Positions 9,494 through 17,853 of a stretch of 64,000 nt of DNA are shown piece by piece. The position numbers were made by a program, and so were the translations under genes. The DNA is from Gammaproteobacteria bacterium (GTDB lineage Bacteria; Pseudomonadota; Gammaproteobacteria; Pseudomonadales; Halieaceae): assembly GCA_030427085.1 (NCBI GenBank), contig JAUHXH010000002.1, forward strand, positions 868,001 through 932,000. The letters run 5' to 3'. Position 1 is the stretch's first letter, and each line of letters begins with the position of its first letter. The notes below the pieces were generated by a model. That model had not been told where the DNA came from. It did not search any database and saw only the letters and a list, made by a program, of their open reading frames with translations.

Positions 9494-11629
9494 TTGACCC
9501 TGAAAAAACTGCTGGTTCTAAGCATAGTAATTATCGGTCTTGGTGCCTGGTGGTTCTTCGACCTGGGCAGCTACCTGCAACTGGACCGCTTGCAGGCCGG
9601 CGTTGCTCAGCTGAAGGAATACCGCGAAAGCCAACCGCTGGCCGCGGGCCTGATGTATTTTGCGATCTATCTGATGGTGACAGCCCTGTCCCTGCCCGGT
9701 GCCGCCATCATGACGCTGGCGGGGGGGGCGCTGTTTGGCTTCTGGTACGCCCTGCTACTGGCTTCCTTTGCCAGCAGTCTGGGAGCGACCGCAGCCTTCA
9801 TGGTGTCTCGCATCCTGCTGCGGGATTGGGTGCAAAAGCGCTTTGCGCGGCAACTGGATTCGGTGAACAAGGGTTTCGAGCGCGACGGGCCCTTCTATCT
9901 GTTCACCTTGCGTCTGGTGCCGGTGTTCCCCTTCTTTGTGATCAATTTGTTGATGGGTCTGTTGCCCATTTCCGTGTGGCGGTTTTACTGGGTCAGCCAG
10001 ATCGGCATGCTGGCAGGCACAGCGGTTTACGTGAACGCCGGTACCCAGTTGGGTGAGCTGCGCAGCCTGCAGGGGATCCTGTCTCTGGAGTTGTTGGGGT
10101 CTTTCGTGCTGCTGGGTTTGTTCCCCTGGTTGGCGCGGTCGTTGATCCGCGCCTGGCAGCGTCGCCGTTCGCTCGCGGGTTTCAAGCGGCCACGCAAGTT
10201 TGACGACAACCTGCTGGTGATTGGCGCCGGTAGTGGCGGTTTAGTGGCAGCGTTGATCGCCGCTACGGTACGGGCAAAGGTCTCGCTGGTGGAACGCGAT
10301 CGCATGGGCGGCGATTGCCTGAACACGGGCTGTGTACCGAGCAAGGCCTTCATCCGCTCGGCGCGCATGGCCGAGTACCGCCGCCGATCTGTGGAGTTTG
10401 GTCTGGTGGCGTCACCACCGCAGGTGCAGTTCGACAAGGTGATGGAGCGGGTGCAATCGGTTATTCGCACCATTGAGCCCCACGACTCCGTTGAGCGTTT
10501 CACCGGGCTGGGTGTGAACTGCATTCAGGGGGAGGCGCGCATTGTGTCGCCCTGGGAAGTGGAAATCGACGGCGAGCGCCGCAGTGCGCGCAATATCATC
10601 GTGGCAACGGGTGGTCGTCCGCGCGTTCCCGACATCCCGGGCCTCGACGCAATCAGCTATTACACCTCTGACACCGTTTGGGAACTGCGAGAAGCACCGC
10701 AACACTTGTTGGTGCTGGGTGGCGGGCCGATCGGTTGCGAACTGGCGCAGGCCTTTGCGCGCCTGGATGTGGCGGTTACGCTGGCGATGCAAGGCGAGCG
10801 TTTGCTGCCGCGAGAAGATGAAGAGGTGAGCGCAGCGGCATTGGCGGGCCTGCAGGCCAGTGGTGTCAGGGTGTTGACCGCATTTTCGCCCCGTGAATTC
10901 ATTCAGACCGGTGAAGGCGGGATTGCGCTGGCCGGAGACGCGAGCGGTGAAACCATAACGCTGGCGTTCTCCCATCTATTGCTGGCGGTGGGTCGGCAAG
11001 CCAACGTGGAAGGCCTGGGGTTGGAAGCAATCGGCGCCGGTTTGAATGAGCAGGGTTCACTGTCTGTCGACGAATACCTGCGCACTGACGTCCCCACCAT
11101 TTTTGCCTGCGGCGATGTTGCCGGGCCGCATCTGTTCACGCACATGGCTTCGCATCAGGCCTGGTATGCCACGGTGAATGCCCTGTTTGGCAGCTTCCGG
11201 AAATTTCGTGTGGACTATAGCGTGGTGCCCCACGCGACCTTCATCGACCCCGAAGTGGCGCGTGTTGGCCTCAATGAACGGGAGGCGAGGGCACAAGGCC
11301 TTGAGTATGAAGTTACCCGCTACGAACTGTCCGATCTGGATCGCGCGATCGCGGATGGCGAAGCCAAGGGTTTTGTTAAAGTGCTCACGCCGCCCGGCAA
11401 GGATCGTATCCTCGGTGCCACCATAGTCGGCTACCACGCCGCCGAGTTGTTGCCGGAATTCGTTCTGGCCATGAAACACGGGCTGGGGCTGGGCAAAGTT
11501 CTCGGCACCATTCATGTGTACCCCACCCTCGGCGAAGCCAACCGTTTCGTGGCCAGCGAATGGCGCAAAGCGCGTAAACCGGAAGGTTTGCTCGATTGGG
11601 TGGGCCGCTATCATCGCTGGCGGCGTTGA
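9494..11629 (+). CDS. TVP38/TMEM64 membrane domain fused to a FAD-dependent disulfide oxidoreductase
   Basis: 711 residues. Residues 1-225 are a TVP38/TMEM64 (SNARE-associated, DedA-like) membrane domain with about five to six hydrophobic segments and the motif FTLRLVPVFPFFVINLLMG. After a basic linker, residues 238-711 form a pyridine nucleotide-disulfide oxidoreductase related to MerA and lipoamide dehydrogenase. Its parts are the FAD loop GAGSGG (244-249), the redox pair C275/C280 in GGDCLNTGCVPSK, the NAD(P)H loop GGGPIG and the dimer-domain motif HVYPTLGE with H674. It has no N-terminal heavy-metal domain and no C-terminal vicinal cysteine pair, so mercury reduction is unlikely. The start is TTG at 9494 with GGGAG 8 bases upstream. 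This architecture is known, but its substrate is not. Confidence 0.88.
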   Translation: MTLKKLLVLSIVIIGLGAWWFFDLGSYLQLDRLQAGVAQLKEYRESQPLAAGLMYFAIYLMVTALSLPGAAIMTLAGGALFGFWYALLLASFASSLGATAAFMVSRILLRDWVQKRFARQLDSVNKGFERDGPFYLFTLRLVPVFPFFVINLLMGLLPISVWRFYWVSQIGMLAGTAVYVNAGTQLGELRSLQGILSLELLGSFVLLGLFPWLARSLIRAWQRRRSLAGFKRPRKFDDNLLVIGAGSGGLVAALIAATVRAKVSLVERDRMGGDCLNTGCVPSKAFIRSARMAEYRRRSVEFGLVASPPQVQFDKVMERVQSVIRTIEPHDSVERFTGLGVNCIQGEARIVSPWEVEIDGERRSARNIIVATGGRPRVPDIPGLDAISYYTSDTVWELREAPQHLLVLGGGPIGCELAQAFARLDVAVTLAMQGERLLPREDEEVSAAALAGLQASGVRVLTAFSPREFIQTGEGGIALAGDASGETITLAFSHLLLAVGRQANVEGLGLEAIGAGLNEQGSLSVDEYLRTDVPTIFACGDVAGPHLFTHMASHQAWYATVNALFGSFRKFRVDYSVVPHATFIDPEVARVGLNEREARAQGLEYEVTRYELSDLDRAIADGEAKGFVKVLTPPGKDRILGATIVGYHAAELLPEFVLAMKHGLGLGKVLGTIHVYPTLGEANRFVASEWRKARKPEGLLDWVGRYHRWRR

Positions 11630-11641
11630 TGAGCGGATTTA

Positions 11642-12520
11642 TCAGTTGACGGTGCCACCGCCGCGATGACTGTTTTGAGTGTGCCCGCTACCAGTCAGGC
11701 GCTCGGCCGCAACTTGCAGTAGCGGCCCACACTCCGTGGCGAATTTCTCCGTCGCCAGCGTATCGGCCCGGGTCTGCCCTGGGTTGATAATGGCGATGGC
11801 TTTGTTCGAGGCGGCGGCCGCTCGGCAGAACCGAAACCCTGAATACACCTGCAGGGAGCTACCGACTACCAGCAGGGCCTGCGCTCGGCTCACTGCCTCC
11901 TGACAGTGTGCGACCCGTTCTGCCGGTACGGTGCCGCCATAAAAAATGACGTCCGGAATCAGCATGCCCTGGCAGCGCTGGCAACTCGGCACGGCCAGAT
12001 CCTCGGGCAGGTCGTCTTCCACCGCCACATCACCGTCAGGGCGTCTGGGGCCGTTGTTGGCGAGAGCCCGATATCCCAGCGCCGCTAATTCCTGCTGCAG
12101 ACTTTCGCGCGCCTGGTAGGTGTTGCAGTCCATACAGCGGACGCGGTCCACCCTGCCGTGCAGGTCAGTCACTGAAACACTGCCGCTTCGCTGATGTAGC
12201 CGATCCACGTTCTGCGTGATGATGTGTTCTACCAGATCGTGTCGTTCCAATAATGCCAGCGCCCGGTGCGCGGCATTGGGGCGGGCGTCGCGTACTGCCG
12301 GCCAGCCGTTCATCGAGCGGTGCCAGTAACGGCGGCGCACCGCAGTGCTGCTGACAAAGGCCTGGTGAGTGATCGGTTGCTTGTACAGCCACTTGCCCGA
12401 CTGGTCGCGGTAGGTGGGCAGTCCTGACGCCAGACTGATACCGGCCCCGGTGAGCACGGTCAGCCGGGGGTGGTGGTTGATGAACTCAACGAGGCGGTTG
12501 ACTTCGTGCGTTCTGGTCAT
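11642..12520 (-). CDS. NAD-dependent protein deacetylase, Sir2 family
   Basis: 292-residue sirtuin. It shows the NAD-binding opening TVLTGAGIS-ASGLPTYRD and the catalytic segment TQNVDRLHQRSG followed by TDLHGR, where the histidine is the usual base. Four zinc-ligand cysteines are visible in RCMDCNTY and PSCQRCQGML. VIFYGGTVP and VVGSSLQVYSG complete the Rossmann fold. It probably removes acyl groups from lysines using NAD in the cytoplasm. The arrangement is closer to the eukaryote-like class II (SIRT4-like) group than to CobB, so I do not give the cobB symbol. It faces the preceding reductase gene tail to tail, 12 bases apart. Confidence 0.9.
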   Translation of the reverse strand: MTRTHEVNRLVEFINHHPRLTVLTGAGISLASGLPTYRDQSGKWLYKQPITHQAFVSSTAVRRRYWHRSMNGWPAVRDARPNAAHRALALLERHDLVEHIITQNVDRLHQRSGSVSVTDLHGRVDRVRCMDCNTYQARESLQQELAALGYRALANNGPRRPDGDVAVEDDLPEDLAVPSCQRCQGMLIPDVIFYGGTVPAERVAHCQEAVSRAQALLVVGSSLQVYSGFRFCRAAAASNKAIAIINPGQTRADTLATEKFATECGPLLQVAAERLTGSGHTQNSHRGGGTVN

Positions 12521-12582
12521 GGGTACCGATGTGAGTGTGGAAGCGATACCGCCAGTTTAGCAGCCGCTTCCACGGCGGTAGT

Positions 12583-14286
12583 TCACTCGATGGTTTCGAA
12601 GTGCCGCAGCATGCCCAGTACTGCCAGTGTGCTGCCATCGATGTCCATGCCGTCGCCTGCCAACGCTGCTGCCGGGTTGTCCAGGCCGGCGGCGATGGCC
12701 TTCCATACGGGCTCGGTGGTTACGATGGTGCCAACCGCATCGGGTACGGCACCCGTTTCCACTTTTGCCACACCGCGCCGAATACGCAGCGTGAACTGTT
12801 TGCCGCTATCACGGAAGTCGAAGGCTAAAGCACTGTTCTCATCGATCACGTCTTCAGACTTCAGCAGTGCGGGCATGGCATGCAGGAAGTTTTCAATGGG
12901 CAAGGTGTTAAGCGCATCCCGATCCATGTGTGGACGGAACGCCGGATTCAATCCATCCGCAACTTCGCGAGCCACGGTGAAGTAGTAGTTGCGTGCGTTA
13001 GGGTTGGCTTCCCGGCTGGCGAGTTCGCGCAGGGCAGCGGCGCGCAGGTTCGCCACACGAGAGTCTTCCGGCAGCAACAACTGAAGATGGTCGGACAGGC
13101 TCAGGGCCCATTGGTAGTCGTCGTTTGCCAGTGCCGCTTCGGCCTGCTTGAGCAGTGTGTCGGCACCGCCGGCCAGGGCTGCCATGCGCTGCGCTTCCTC
13201 GTGATCGGCCAATGGCTGCAAGTCACTGGGGTTGCCGCTGAACCAGCCCAGGTAGCCGTCGAATACCGCACGTACCGACCAACTCACCTTGCCGTAAAAC
13301 TCCTGCAGCCAGGGGTTGCTCGCCAGATGCGCTGGCAATTGCACGCGTTCGACGATCTGGTCCGGCGTCAGGCCCTTGTTCATGTAACGCAGGGTCTGGT
13401 CATGCACGTAGTTGATGGCGTCGCTGTAGTCGGTAAGCAGTTGCGCGACAGCCGCTTTGCCCTGAACCGGCCGAGTGTGGCTCGGCACCAGATACTCGGC
13501 ATTCAACGCGCGGATGCGGTCGAGCGTGTTCGCCCACTGCTTAACATCGCGGTAGTAAGTGCCGCGAATGGTGTAGAGGTTGGGAAAGGCCTGGTAGATG
13601 TTATCGCCGGTGAGTACCACCTGTTTCTGCGGCAGCCACACAAACAACTGGTCTTCCGTCTCTCCCGGCGCGTGTACCAGTTCGATATCCATCCCCGCAA
13701 TGGTCACAGACAGCTGGTCCTGGAAAGTATGCGTCGGCGGTAAGGCAAACATGTGGCTGTCAGGGCTAACGCCCAGGTGAGGGCCGATGCCGTCGTTGAT
13801 GCGTTCACCCTGTGGCAGGTGCGTGCCAAACATGCGCATGGAGCGGGCAGAAATAATCGGCCGTATCTGGTTCACCACGCGATTGATGTAGTAGCTGGTG
13901 CTCTCGTGGGCGTACACCGGAACGTCCTCGCCTTCGGCGATGCCGGCGGCGCCAAACACGTGATCGGTGTGGTTGTGGGTATAAATAATCGCTTTGACCG
14001 GCTTGTCGGTGATGTTGCGAAACTCGGCCATCACCGTGCGCGCTTCCTCCACGGTTTCCATAGCGTCCACAATCACAATGCCATCGTCGCCCTCCAGCAT
14101 GATGGCATTGGCCAGGCCGTAGCCAATGGCAACGTACACGCCGTCGGTGACTTTTTCCACGCCCTTGCGGAAGACCTCGCTATGTTTTTCCAGTACGTCG
14201 GGCGTAGGTGCCGGCAGGCTGGTTTCAGTGTGTTTCTCGGAACAGGCGGCCAGTGCCAACAGCATAGAAATAATCAGGTATCGCAT
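12583..14286 (-). CDS. Lipoprotein alkylsulfatase-like metallo-beta-lactamase hydrolase
   Basis: 567 residues. The N-terminus MRYLIISMLLALAACSE is a lipoprotein signal with cleavage before C15, so the enzyme is probably anchored in the envelope. The metallo-beta-lactamase domain carries the metal motif HNHTDH (104-109), HAPGETEDQLFVWLP, GDNIYQAFPNLYTIRG and PSHTRPV. A dimerisation domain (YDSAINY-like region, residues 285-420) and a SCP2-like C-terminal domain follow. This is the layout of type III alkylsulfatases SdsA1 and YjcS, which hydrolyse primary alkyl sulfates. It is about 90 residues shorter than SdsA1, mainly at the N-terminus. The exact substrate is inferred. GAGAAAGG precedes the ATG. 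Confidence 0.85.
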   Translation of the reverse strand: MRYLIISMLLALAACSEKHTETSLPAPTPDVLEKHSEVFRKGVEKVTDGVYVAIGYGLANAIMLEGDDGIVIVDAMETVEEARTVMAEFRNITDKPVKAIIYTHNHTDHVFGAAGIAEGEDVPVYAHESTSYYINRVVNQIRPIISARSMRMFGTHLPQGERINDGIGPHLGVSPDSHMFALPPTHTFQDQLSVTIAGMDIELVHAPGETEDQLFVWLPQKQVVLTGDNIYQAFPNLYTIRGTYYRDVKQWANTLDRIRALNAEYLVPSHTRPVQGKAAVAQLLTDYSDAINYVHDQTLRYMNKGLTPDQIVERVQLPAHLASNPWLQEFYGKVSWSVRAVFDGYLGWFSGNPSDLQPLADHEEAQRMAALAGGADTLLKQAEAALANDDYQWALSLSDHLQLLLPEDSRVANLRAAALRELASREANPNARNYYFTVAREVADGLNPAFRPHMDRDALNTLPIENFLHAMPALLKSEDVIDENSALAFDFRDSGKQFTLRIRRGVAKVETGAVPDAVGTIVTTEPVWKAIAAGLDNPAAALAGDGMDIDGSTLAVLGMLRHFETIE

Positions 14287-14336
14287 GCCTTTCTCTTTCG
14301 TTATGGTTTATGACGAGAAGGGAGGCAGTCTATTCA

Positions 14337-14606
14337 ATGCACACCTGGTGCGTCTACATCCTCGAATGCGCCGACGGCAGCCTTTACACCGGCGTCAGCA
14401 ACAACCTCGAACGGCGTTTGCTACAGCACAATGGCGAGCGCGCCGGTGGGCCGCGTTACACGCGCGGGCGGCGACCGGTGATGTTGCGCTACAGCGAACC
14501 GGCGGCAGACCGGGCTGCCGCACAGGTGCGGGAGGCGGCCATCAAAGCGTTGCCGCGTCCGCAAAAAGTGGCGTTGATCAACGCCGACTCAGAAGCGCCT
14601 CGGTGA
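14337..14606 (+). CDS. GIY-YIG nuclease family protein (UPF0213, YhbQ-like)
   Basis: 89 residues beginning MHTWCVYILECADGSLYTG. This carries the GIY-YIG signature as VYIL followed by LYTGVSNNLERRL and then HNGERAGGPRYTRGRRP. It is a stand-alone YhbQ-type domain; E. coli YhbQ is reported to nick damaged or flexible DNA. The ATG at 14337 is preferred because it starts right at the domain and GGAGG lies 11 bases upstream. ATG 14310 would add nine residues. The 3' end overlaps the convergent dehydrogenase gene by 18 bases. Confidence 0.85.
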   Translation: MHTWCVYILECADGSLYTGVSNNLERRLLQHNGERAGGPRYTRGRRPVMLRYSEPAADRAAAQVREAAIKALPRPQKVALINADSEAPR

Positions 14607-15833
14607 AAAGGGGCTGATATCCAGATGGGGTTCCCGCCCCGCGACTAGTTCAGCGACCAGTTGGCCTGTAACCGGCGCAAGCGTGACGCCCAGCATGTTG
14701 TGGCCAGTGGCCAGCACGGCGTTGTCCAGCTTTGGCACTGGGCCGATGATCGGCAGGCTGTCCCAGGTCATGGGGCGCCAGCCGTACCAGCTTTCCAGCA
14801 CGGCACCGCCTGTGGGTTGGCGTAGGTAAGGTCGTGCCGATTCCTGCAATTGCCGAATGCGGTGGGGCGGAATGCTGGAGTCGAAGCCGGTGAACTCCAT
14901 CATCGACCCGAGTCGGAAGCCGTCCTCAAACGGCGTTACGCCCACGCGGCGCTCTGGTAGCAACATCGGTTGGCGAGGTACCTGTGGCGGTTTGCTCAGG
15001 GTAACGGAGTAACCCTTGCCGGGTTCCACAGGTATCTTGCAGTCGAGGGTCTCGGCCAGCTTGGCTGACCAGGCGCCGGCGGCAAATACAAAGTGGTCGG
15101 TTTCAATAGCGCCGCGAGTGGTGATCAGGGCATCCGCACAGGAGCCGCTGCGTTCCAGGTGCAGGAAGCGGCAGTCTTCCATGAAGCGCACGCCGCGACC
15201 GGTCAGGTGCGTGGCCCAACCGCGGATCAGGCTGTCGGGGCGCAACCAGCCGTCGTCTTCGTAGAGGAAGCCACCGGCCAAGCCCGGTTTCAGGGCGGGC
15301 TCGTAGTCGGCCAGGTCGGTGCTGTTGAAAAAGCGCGCCGCCAGACCGAATTCCTTCTGGATGAATTCGTCTTCTTCCCGAAAGGCATCCAGGCCGCGCT
15401 CGGTCTCGAAGGCGTACAGCAATCCGTCTTCGCGCCACTGGGCACCCAGGTCAGGGAGTTTGGCCAGTGCGCGGTACATCTCGACCGAGGAGCCCAGCAA
15501 GGCCTGCAGGTGTTGGCCGTTGCGCTTCACAGCGCCTTCGCGGCAGCGCAGGGCAAAGGCCATCAGCCAGCGGTAAAGTCCCAGACGCGCTTGCGGACGA
15601 ATACGAAAGGCCGCGCGGGGATTGAACAGGGATTTACAGCCGTCCCACAGTGCGGCCGAACTGGCCAAGGGCAACACATGGCTGGGCAGCACCATGCCGC
15701 AGTTGCCGTGGGAGCAACCGCCGCCGATGCGGTTCTGGTCGATCACCGTGACCTCGAAACCCTCATCGCGCAAATAGTGGGCGCAGGCCAGGCCGACCAG
15801 CCCGCCGCCCACCACAACAACCGATCGTGTCAT
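14589..15833 (-). CDS. FAD-dependent D-amino acid (D-hydroxyproline) dehydrogenase
   Basis: 414 residues of the DadA-like glycine oxidase fold. The FAD-binding motif is VVVVGGGLVGLACAHYL at the N-terminus, and the C-terminal FAD-contact segment is WYGWRPMTWDSLPIIGP. In this cluster it most likely oxidises cis-4-hydroxy-D-proline, made by the epimerase next door, to 1-pyrroline-4-hydroxy-2-carboxylate. Electrons would pass to the respiratory chain. The ATG at 15833 overlaps the epimerase stop by 4 bases (ATGA), a sign of coupling. A longer frame from 15875 adds a basic, unlikely N-terminus. The substrate is inferred from context; general D-amino acid oxidation is the alternative. Confidence 0.88.
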   Translation of the reverse strand: MTRSVVVVGGGLVGLACAHYLRDEGFEVTVIDQNRIGGGCSHGNCGMVLPSHVLPLASSAALWDGCKSLFNPRAAFRIRPQARLGLYRWLMAFALRCREGAVKRNGQHLQALLGSSVEMYRALAKLPDLGAQWREDGLLYAFETERGLDAFREEDEFIQKEFGLAARFFNSTDLADYEPALKPGLAGGFLYEDDGWLRPDSLIRGWATHLTGRGVRFMEDCRFLHLERSGSCADALITTRGAIETDHFVFAAGAWSAKLAETLDCKIPVEPGKGYSVTLSKPPQVPRQPMLLPERRVGVTPFEDGFRLGSMMEFTGFDSSIPPHRIRQLQESARPYLRQPTGGAVLESWYGWRPMTWDSLPIIGPVPKLDNAVLATGHNMLGVTLAPVTGQLVAELVAGREPHLDISPFSPRRF

Positions 15834-16765
15834 GCGGCGACGATGCCTTCGGCGAAGGGGTCGAGGGGCTGGCACACCAGGTTGGCATCACTGCAGATAT
15901 AGGCTCTGCCGGTGATGGAGGGCGTGATGCGCCCGGCGCCGGCCCATTGATAGCTGGCTTCGAAGTGGCTGCCGATGATGCTCTCCTGCACCCAGCGCTG
16001 CTCGGGCTGCAGCAGTCCGTCTGCAGCGAGGCAGGCCAGTTTGGCGCTGGTGCCGGTGCCGCAGGGGGAGCGATCGTAGGCGCCACCGGGGCAGAGTACG
16101 AAATTGCGGCTGTCGGCGTGCTCGGAGTGAGCGGGGCCAAAAAATTCCACGTGGTCTATTTCCGCGCCGTCGGCGCCGGTGATGCCGTGTTGCGTCAGGG
16201 CCCGACGAACCTTGCCGGCTGCGTCACTCAGGGCTTTGATGTTGTTCGACTCCAGCGGGACCGGGCTTTGCTTGACCAGGAAAAACCAGTTGCCGCCCCA
16301 GGCGATGTCGCCCTGCACGGAGCCCAGGCCTTCCACAACCACGTTTACGTCGCTGCGGTAGCGGTAGCTCGGCACATTGGTGATGGTGGCGGTGTTGGCA
16401 TCGTGCAATTGCACCGAAACGGGCCCTACGGGGGTGTCCAGACGCAGGGTACCGAGGGGGGCGCGCTCGAGGTAGTGCAGGGTTACCGCCAGACCAATGC
16501 TGGCGTGGCCACACATACCCAGGTAGCCGGTGTTGTTGAAGAAAATCACCCCGGCGTCGCAATCCTCGCGATGGGGCTCACACAGCAGGGCACCCACAAG
16601 GGCGTCGGAGCCGCGTGGTTCCAGCGTGACCGCGCGCCGAAAACTGTCGAACTGGCGCGCGAAAATGCGTTGTCGTTCCGACAGCGGGCCCGATCCAAGA
16701 TCCGGCCCGCCGCTCAGGATAACGCGGGTGGGTTCGCCTTCCGTGTGCGAGTCAATTACGCGCAT
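15830..16765 (-). CDS. lhpA: 4-hydroxyproline 2-epimerase (proline racemase family)
   Basis: 311 residues of the proline racemase fold. It begins MRVIDSHTEGEPTRV, the usual start for hydroxyproline epimerases. Both catalytic cysteines are present: C85 in MCGHASIG and C235 in SPCGTGTSA. The Cys/Cys pair means two-base racemisation or epimerisation, not dehydration. It should convert trans-4-hydroxy-L-proline to cis-4-hydroxy-D-proline. Its neighbours, a FAD dehydrogenase and a DapA-like deaminase, support hydroxyproline over proline. It overlaps the upstream gene by 10 bases and the downstream gene by 4. No Shine-Dalgarno is needed if translation is coupled. A racemase for free proline remains possible. 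Confidence 0.9.
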   Translation of the reverse strand: MRVIDSHTEGEPTRVILSGGPDLGSGPLSERQRIFARQFDSFRRAVTLEPRGSDALVGALLCEPHREDCDAGVIFFNNTGYLGMCGHASIGLAVTLHYLERAPLGTLRLDTPVGPVSVQLHDANTATITNVPSYRYRSDVNVVVEGLGSVQGDIAWGGNWFFLVKQSPVPLESNNIKALSDAAGKVRRALTQHGITGADGAEIDHVEFFGPAHSEHADSRNFVLCPGGAYDRSPCGTGTSAKLACLAADGLLQPEQRWVQESIIGSHFEASYQWAGAGRITPSITGRAYICSDANLVCQPLDPFAEGIVAA

Positions 16766-17739
16766 TGGCGCAGAGCCTCGTCGGTGGCGCCGGGCCAGGT
16801 GGCCCACCAGTTGCGGAACTGGCGCCACTGATCTTCAATCCAGGCTTTTTGCTGGGCGCTCAGGGCGTCTGTGGCGTAGAAGTGGTGTTCGTACTCCGGA
16901 TTGCCTTCCAGCACCATCAGGTGCTTGTAGTACAGCACCAGGTCGGCGCCTTCATCGAATTTGGACAGCACTGCCAGTGCCTCGTCCAACTCTGTGGCCA
17001 GGCGGAAGGCTTCCTGATTGCCTTCGGCGGCGCGCAGGCTCAGCTCGGTCAGGCGCAGGGCCTCTTTGGGCAGGGCATTGCCGATGCCGGTGATAGCGCC
17101 GGTAGCGCCACAGCGCACGATGCCGTGGATCACCTGAGTATCCACACCCACCATCAGGCTGAGGCTGGGGTCGCCGCTGGTGATGTGCTCGGCGGCATGG
17201 CTCAGGGATTCGGCGCCGCCGAATTCCTTGAAGCCAACCAGGTTGGCGTGTTGGGCGCGCAGGCGGAAGAACAGTTCGGCGCGGGTTTCAAAGCCGTAGT
17301 AGGGGCTGTTGTAGATCACTGCGGGCAGGTCGCCGCCTGCGGTCAGTACGGCAGCGAAATGCGCTTCCTGGGCAGCGGGCGAAGAGCCGCGCGACAGTAC
17401 CCGCGGGATTACCATCAAACCGGCTGCGCCAACACGAGATGCGTGGGCGGCCAGCGCCGCAGCACGCGCGGAATTCTGGGCACCGGTGCCGACAATAACG
17501 GGCACACCGGCGTCTACCAGGTGTTCTACGCCCTGCATGCGCTGTTCGTCGGTGAGCAGGGGCCAGTCACCCATGGAGCCGCAGTACACCACCGCGCGCA
17601 TGCCCAGGTCGACCAGTTCGCGGCCCTTGCGTGCCAGCGCCTCGAAGTCGGGTACTCCTTCGGCATTGCAGGGGGTCATCAGGGCGGGAATGCTTCCTGA
17701 GAACAGGTCAGTAGCACTTTGAGAATTTGCGTCGGCCAT
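16756..17739 (-). CDS. DapA-family lyase, probable 1-pyrroline-4-hydroxy-2-carboxylate deaminase
   Basis: 327 residues of the dihydrodipicolinate synthase / N-acetylneuraminate lyase superfamily. The Schiff-base lysine is K171 in LVGFKEFGG and the conserved tyrosine is Y143 in VIYNSPYYGF. The TTN motif used in lysine synthesis is replaced by GSMGDW, so this is not DapA. First in the operon with a hydroxyproline epimerase and dehydrogenase, it most likely deaminates and dehydrates the cyclic imine to alpha-ketoglutarate semialdehyde (LhpC/HypD role). The ATG at 17739 has GGAG about 7 bases upstream. The final pathway enzyme, a semialdehyde dehydrogenase, is not in the window. Confidence 0.85.
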   Translation of the reverse strand: MADANSQSATDLFSGSIPALMTPCNAEGVPDFEALARKGRELVDLGMRAVVYCGSMGDWPLLTDEQRMQGVEHLVDAGVPVIVGTGAQNSARAAALAAHASRVGAAGLMVIPRVLSRGSSPAAQEAHFAAVLTAGGDLPAVIYNSPYYGFETRAELFFRLRAQHANLVGFKEFGGAESLSHAAEHITSGDPSLSLMVGVDTQVIHGIVRCGATGAITGIGNALPKEALRLTELSLRAAEGNQEAFRLATELDEALAVLSKFDEGADLVLYYKHLMVLEGNPEYEHHFYATDALSAQQKAWIEDQWRQFRNWWATWPGATDEALRQCA

Positions 17740-17853
17740 GGGGATTCTCCTGTTTGGGCGCGAAGAAATAGTGATAGACAGCTTAGGCAAAAGCGGCAAG
17801 TCAGTCTTTACCGAAGGGCTTACTCAAGACTTGAATTTTGGCATAATCGCCCG
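17740..17853. promoter_or_regulatory. Divergent control region of the hydroxyproline operon
   Basis: 114 bases between the operon and its probable regulator. Minus strand: TTGCCG and TATCAC, 17 bases apart, could drive the operon. Plus strand: CATAAT (17842-17847) is a possible -10 for the regulator. The 11-base palindrome TCAAG-A-CTTGA (17824-17834) is a candidate operator. With CATAAT as the -10, the transcript would begin at or near the regulator ATG, and no Shine-Dalgarno precedes that ATG, so a leaderless mRNA is possible. Confidence 0.4.

Noticed and set aside
9494-11629. Calling the fusion protein mercuric reductase (merA)
   Set aside because: It lacks the N-terminal HMA domain and the C-terminal cysteine pair that bind mercury, and no mer genes are near.
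11642-12520. Calling the sirtuin cobB
   Set aside because: The motif set and zinc site look closer to SIRT4-like class II sirtuins than to E. coli CobB, so no symbol was given.
15827-16831. 334-codon open frame on the plus strand opposite the epimerase gene
   Set aside because: Gly/Ala/Val-rich shadow of the epimerase; no ribosome binding site and no motif.
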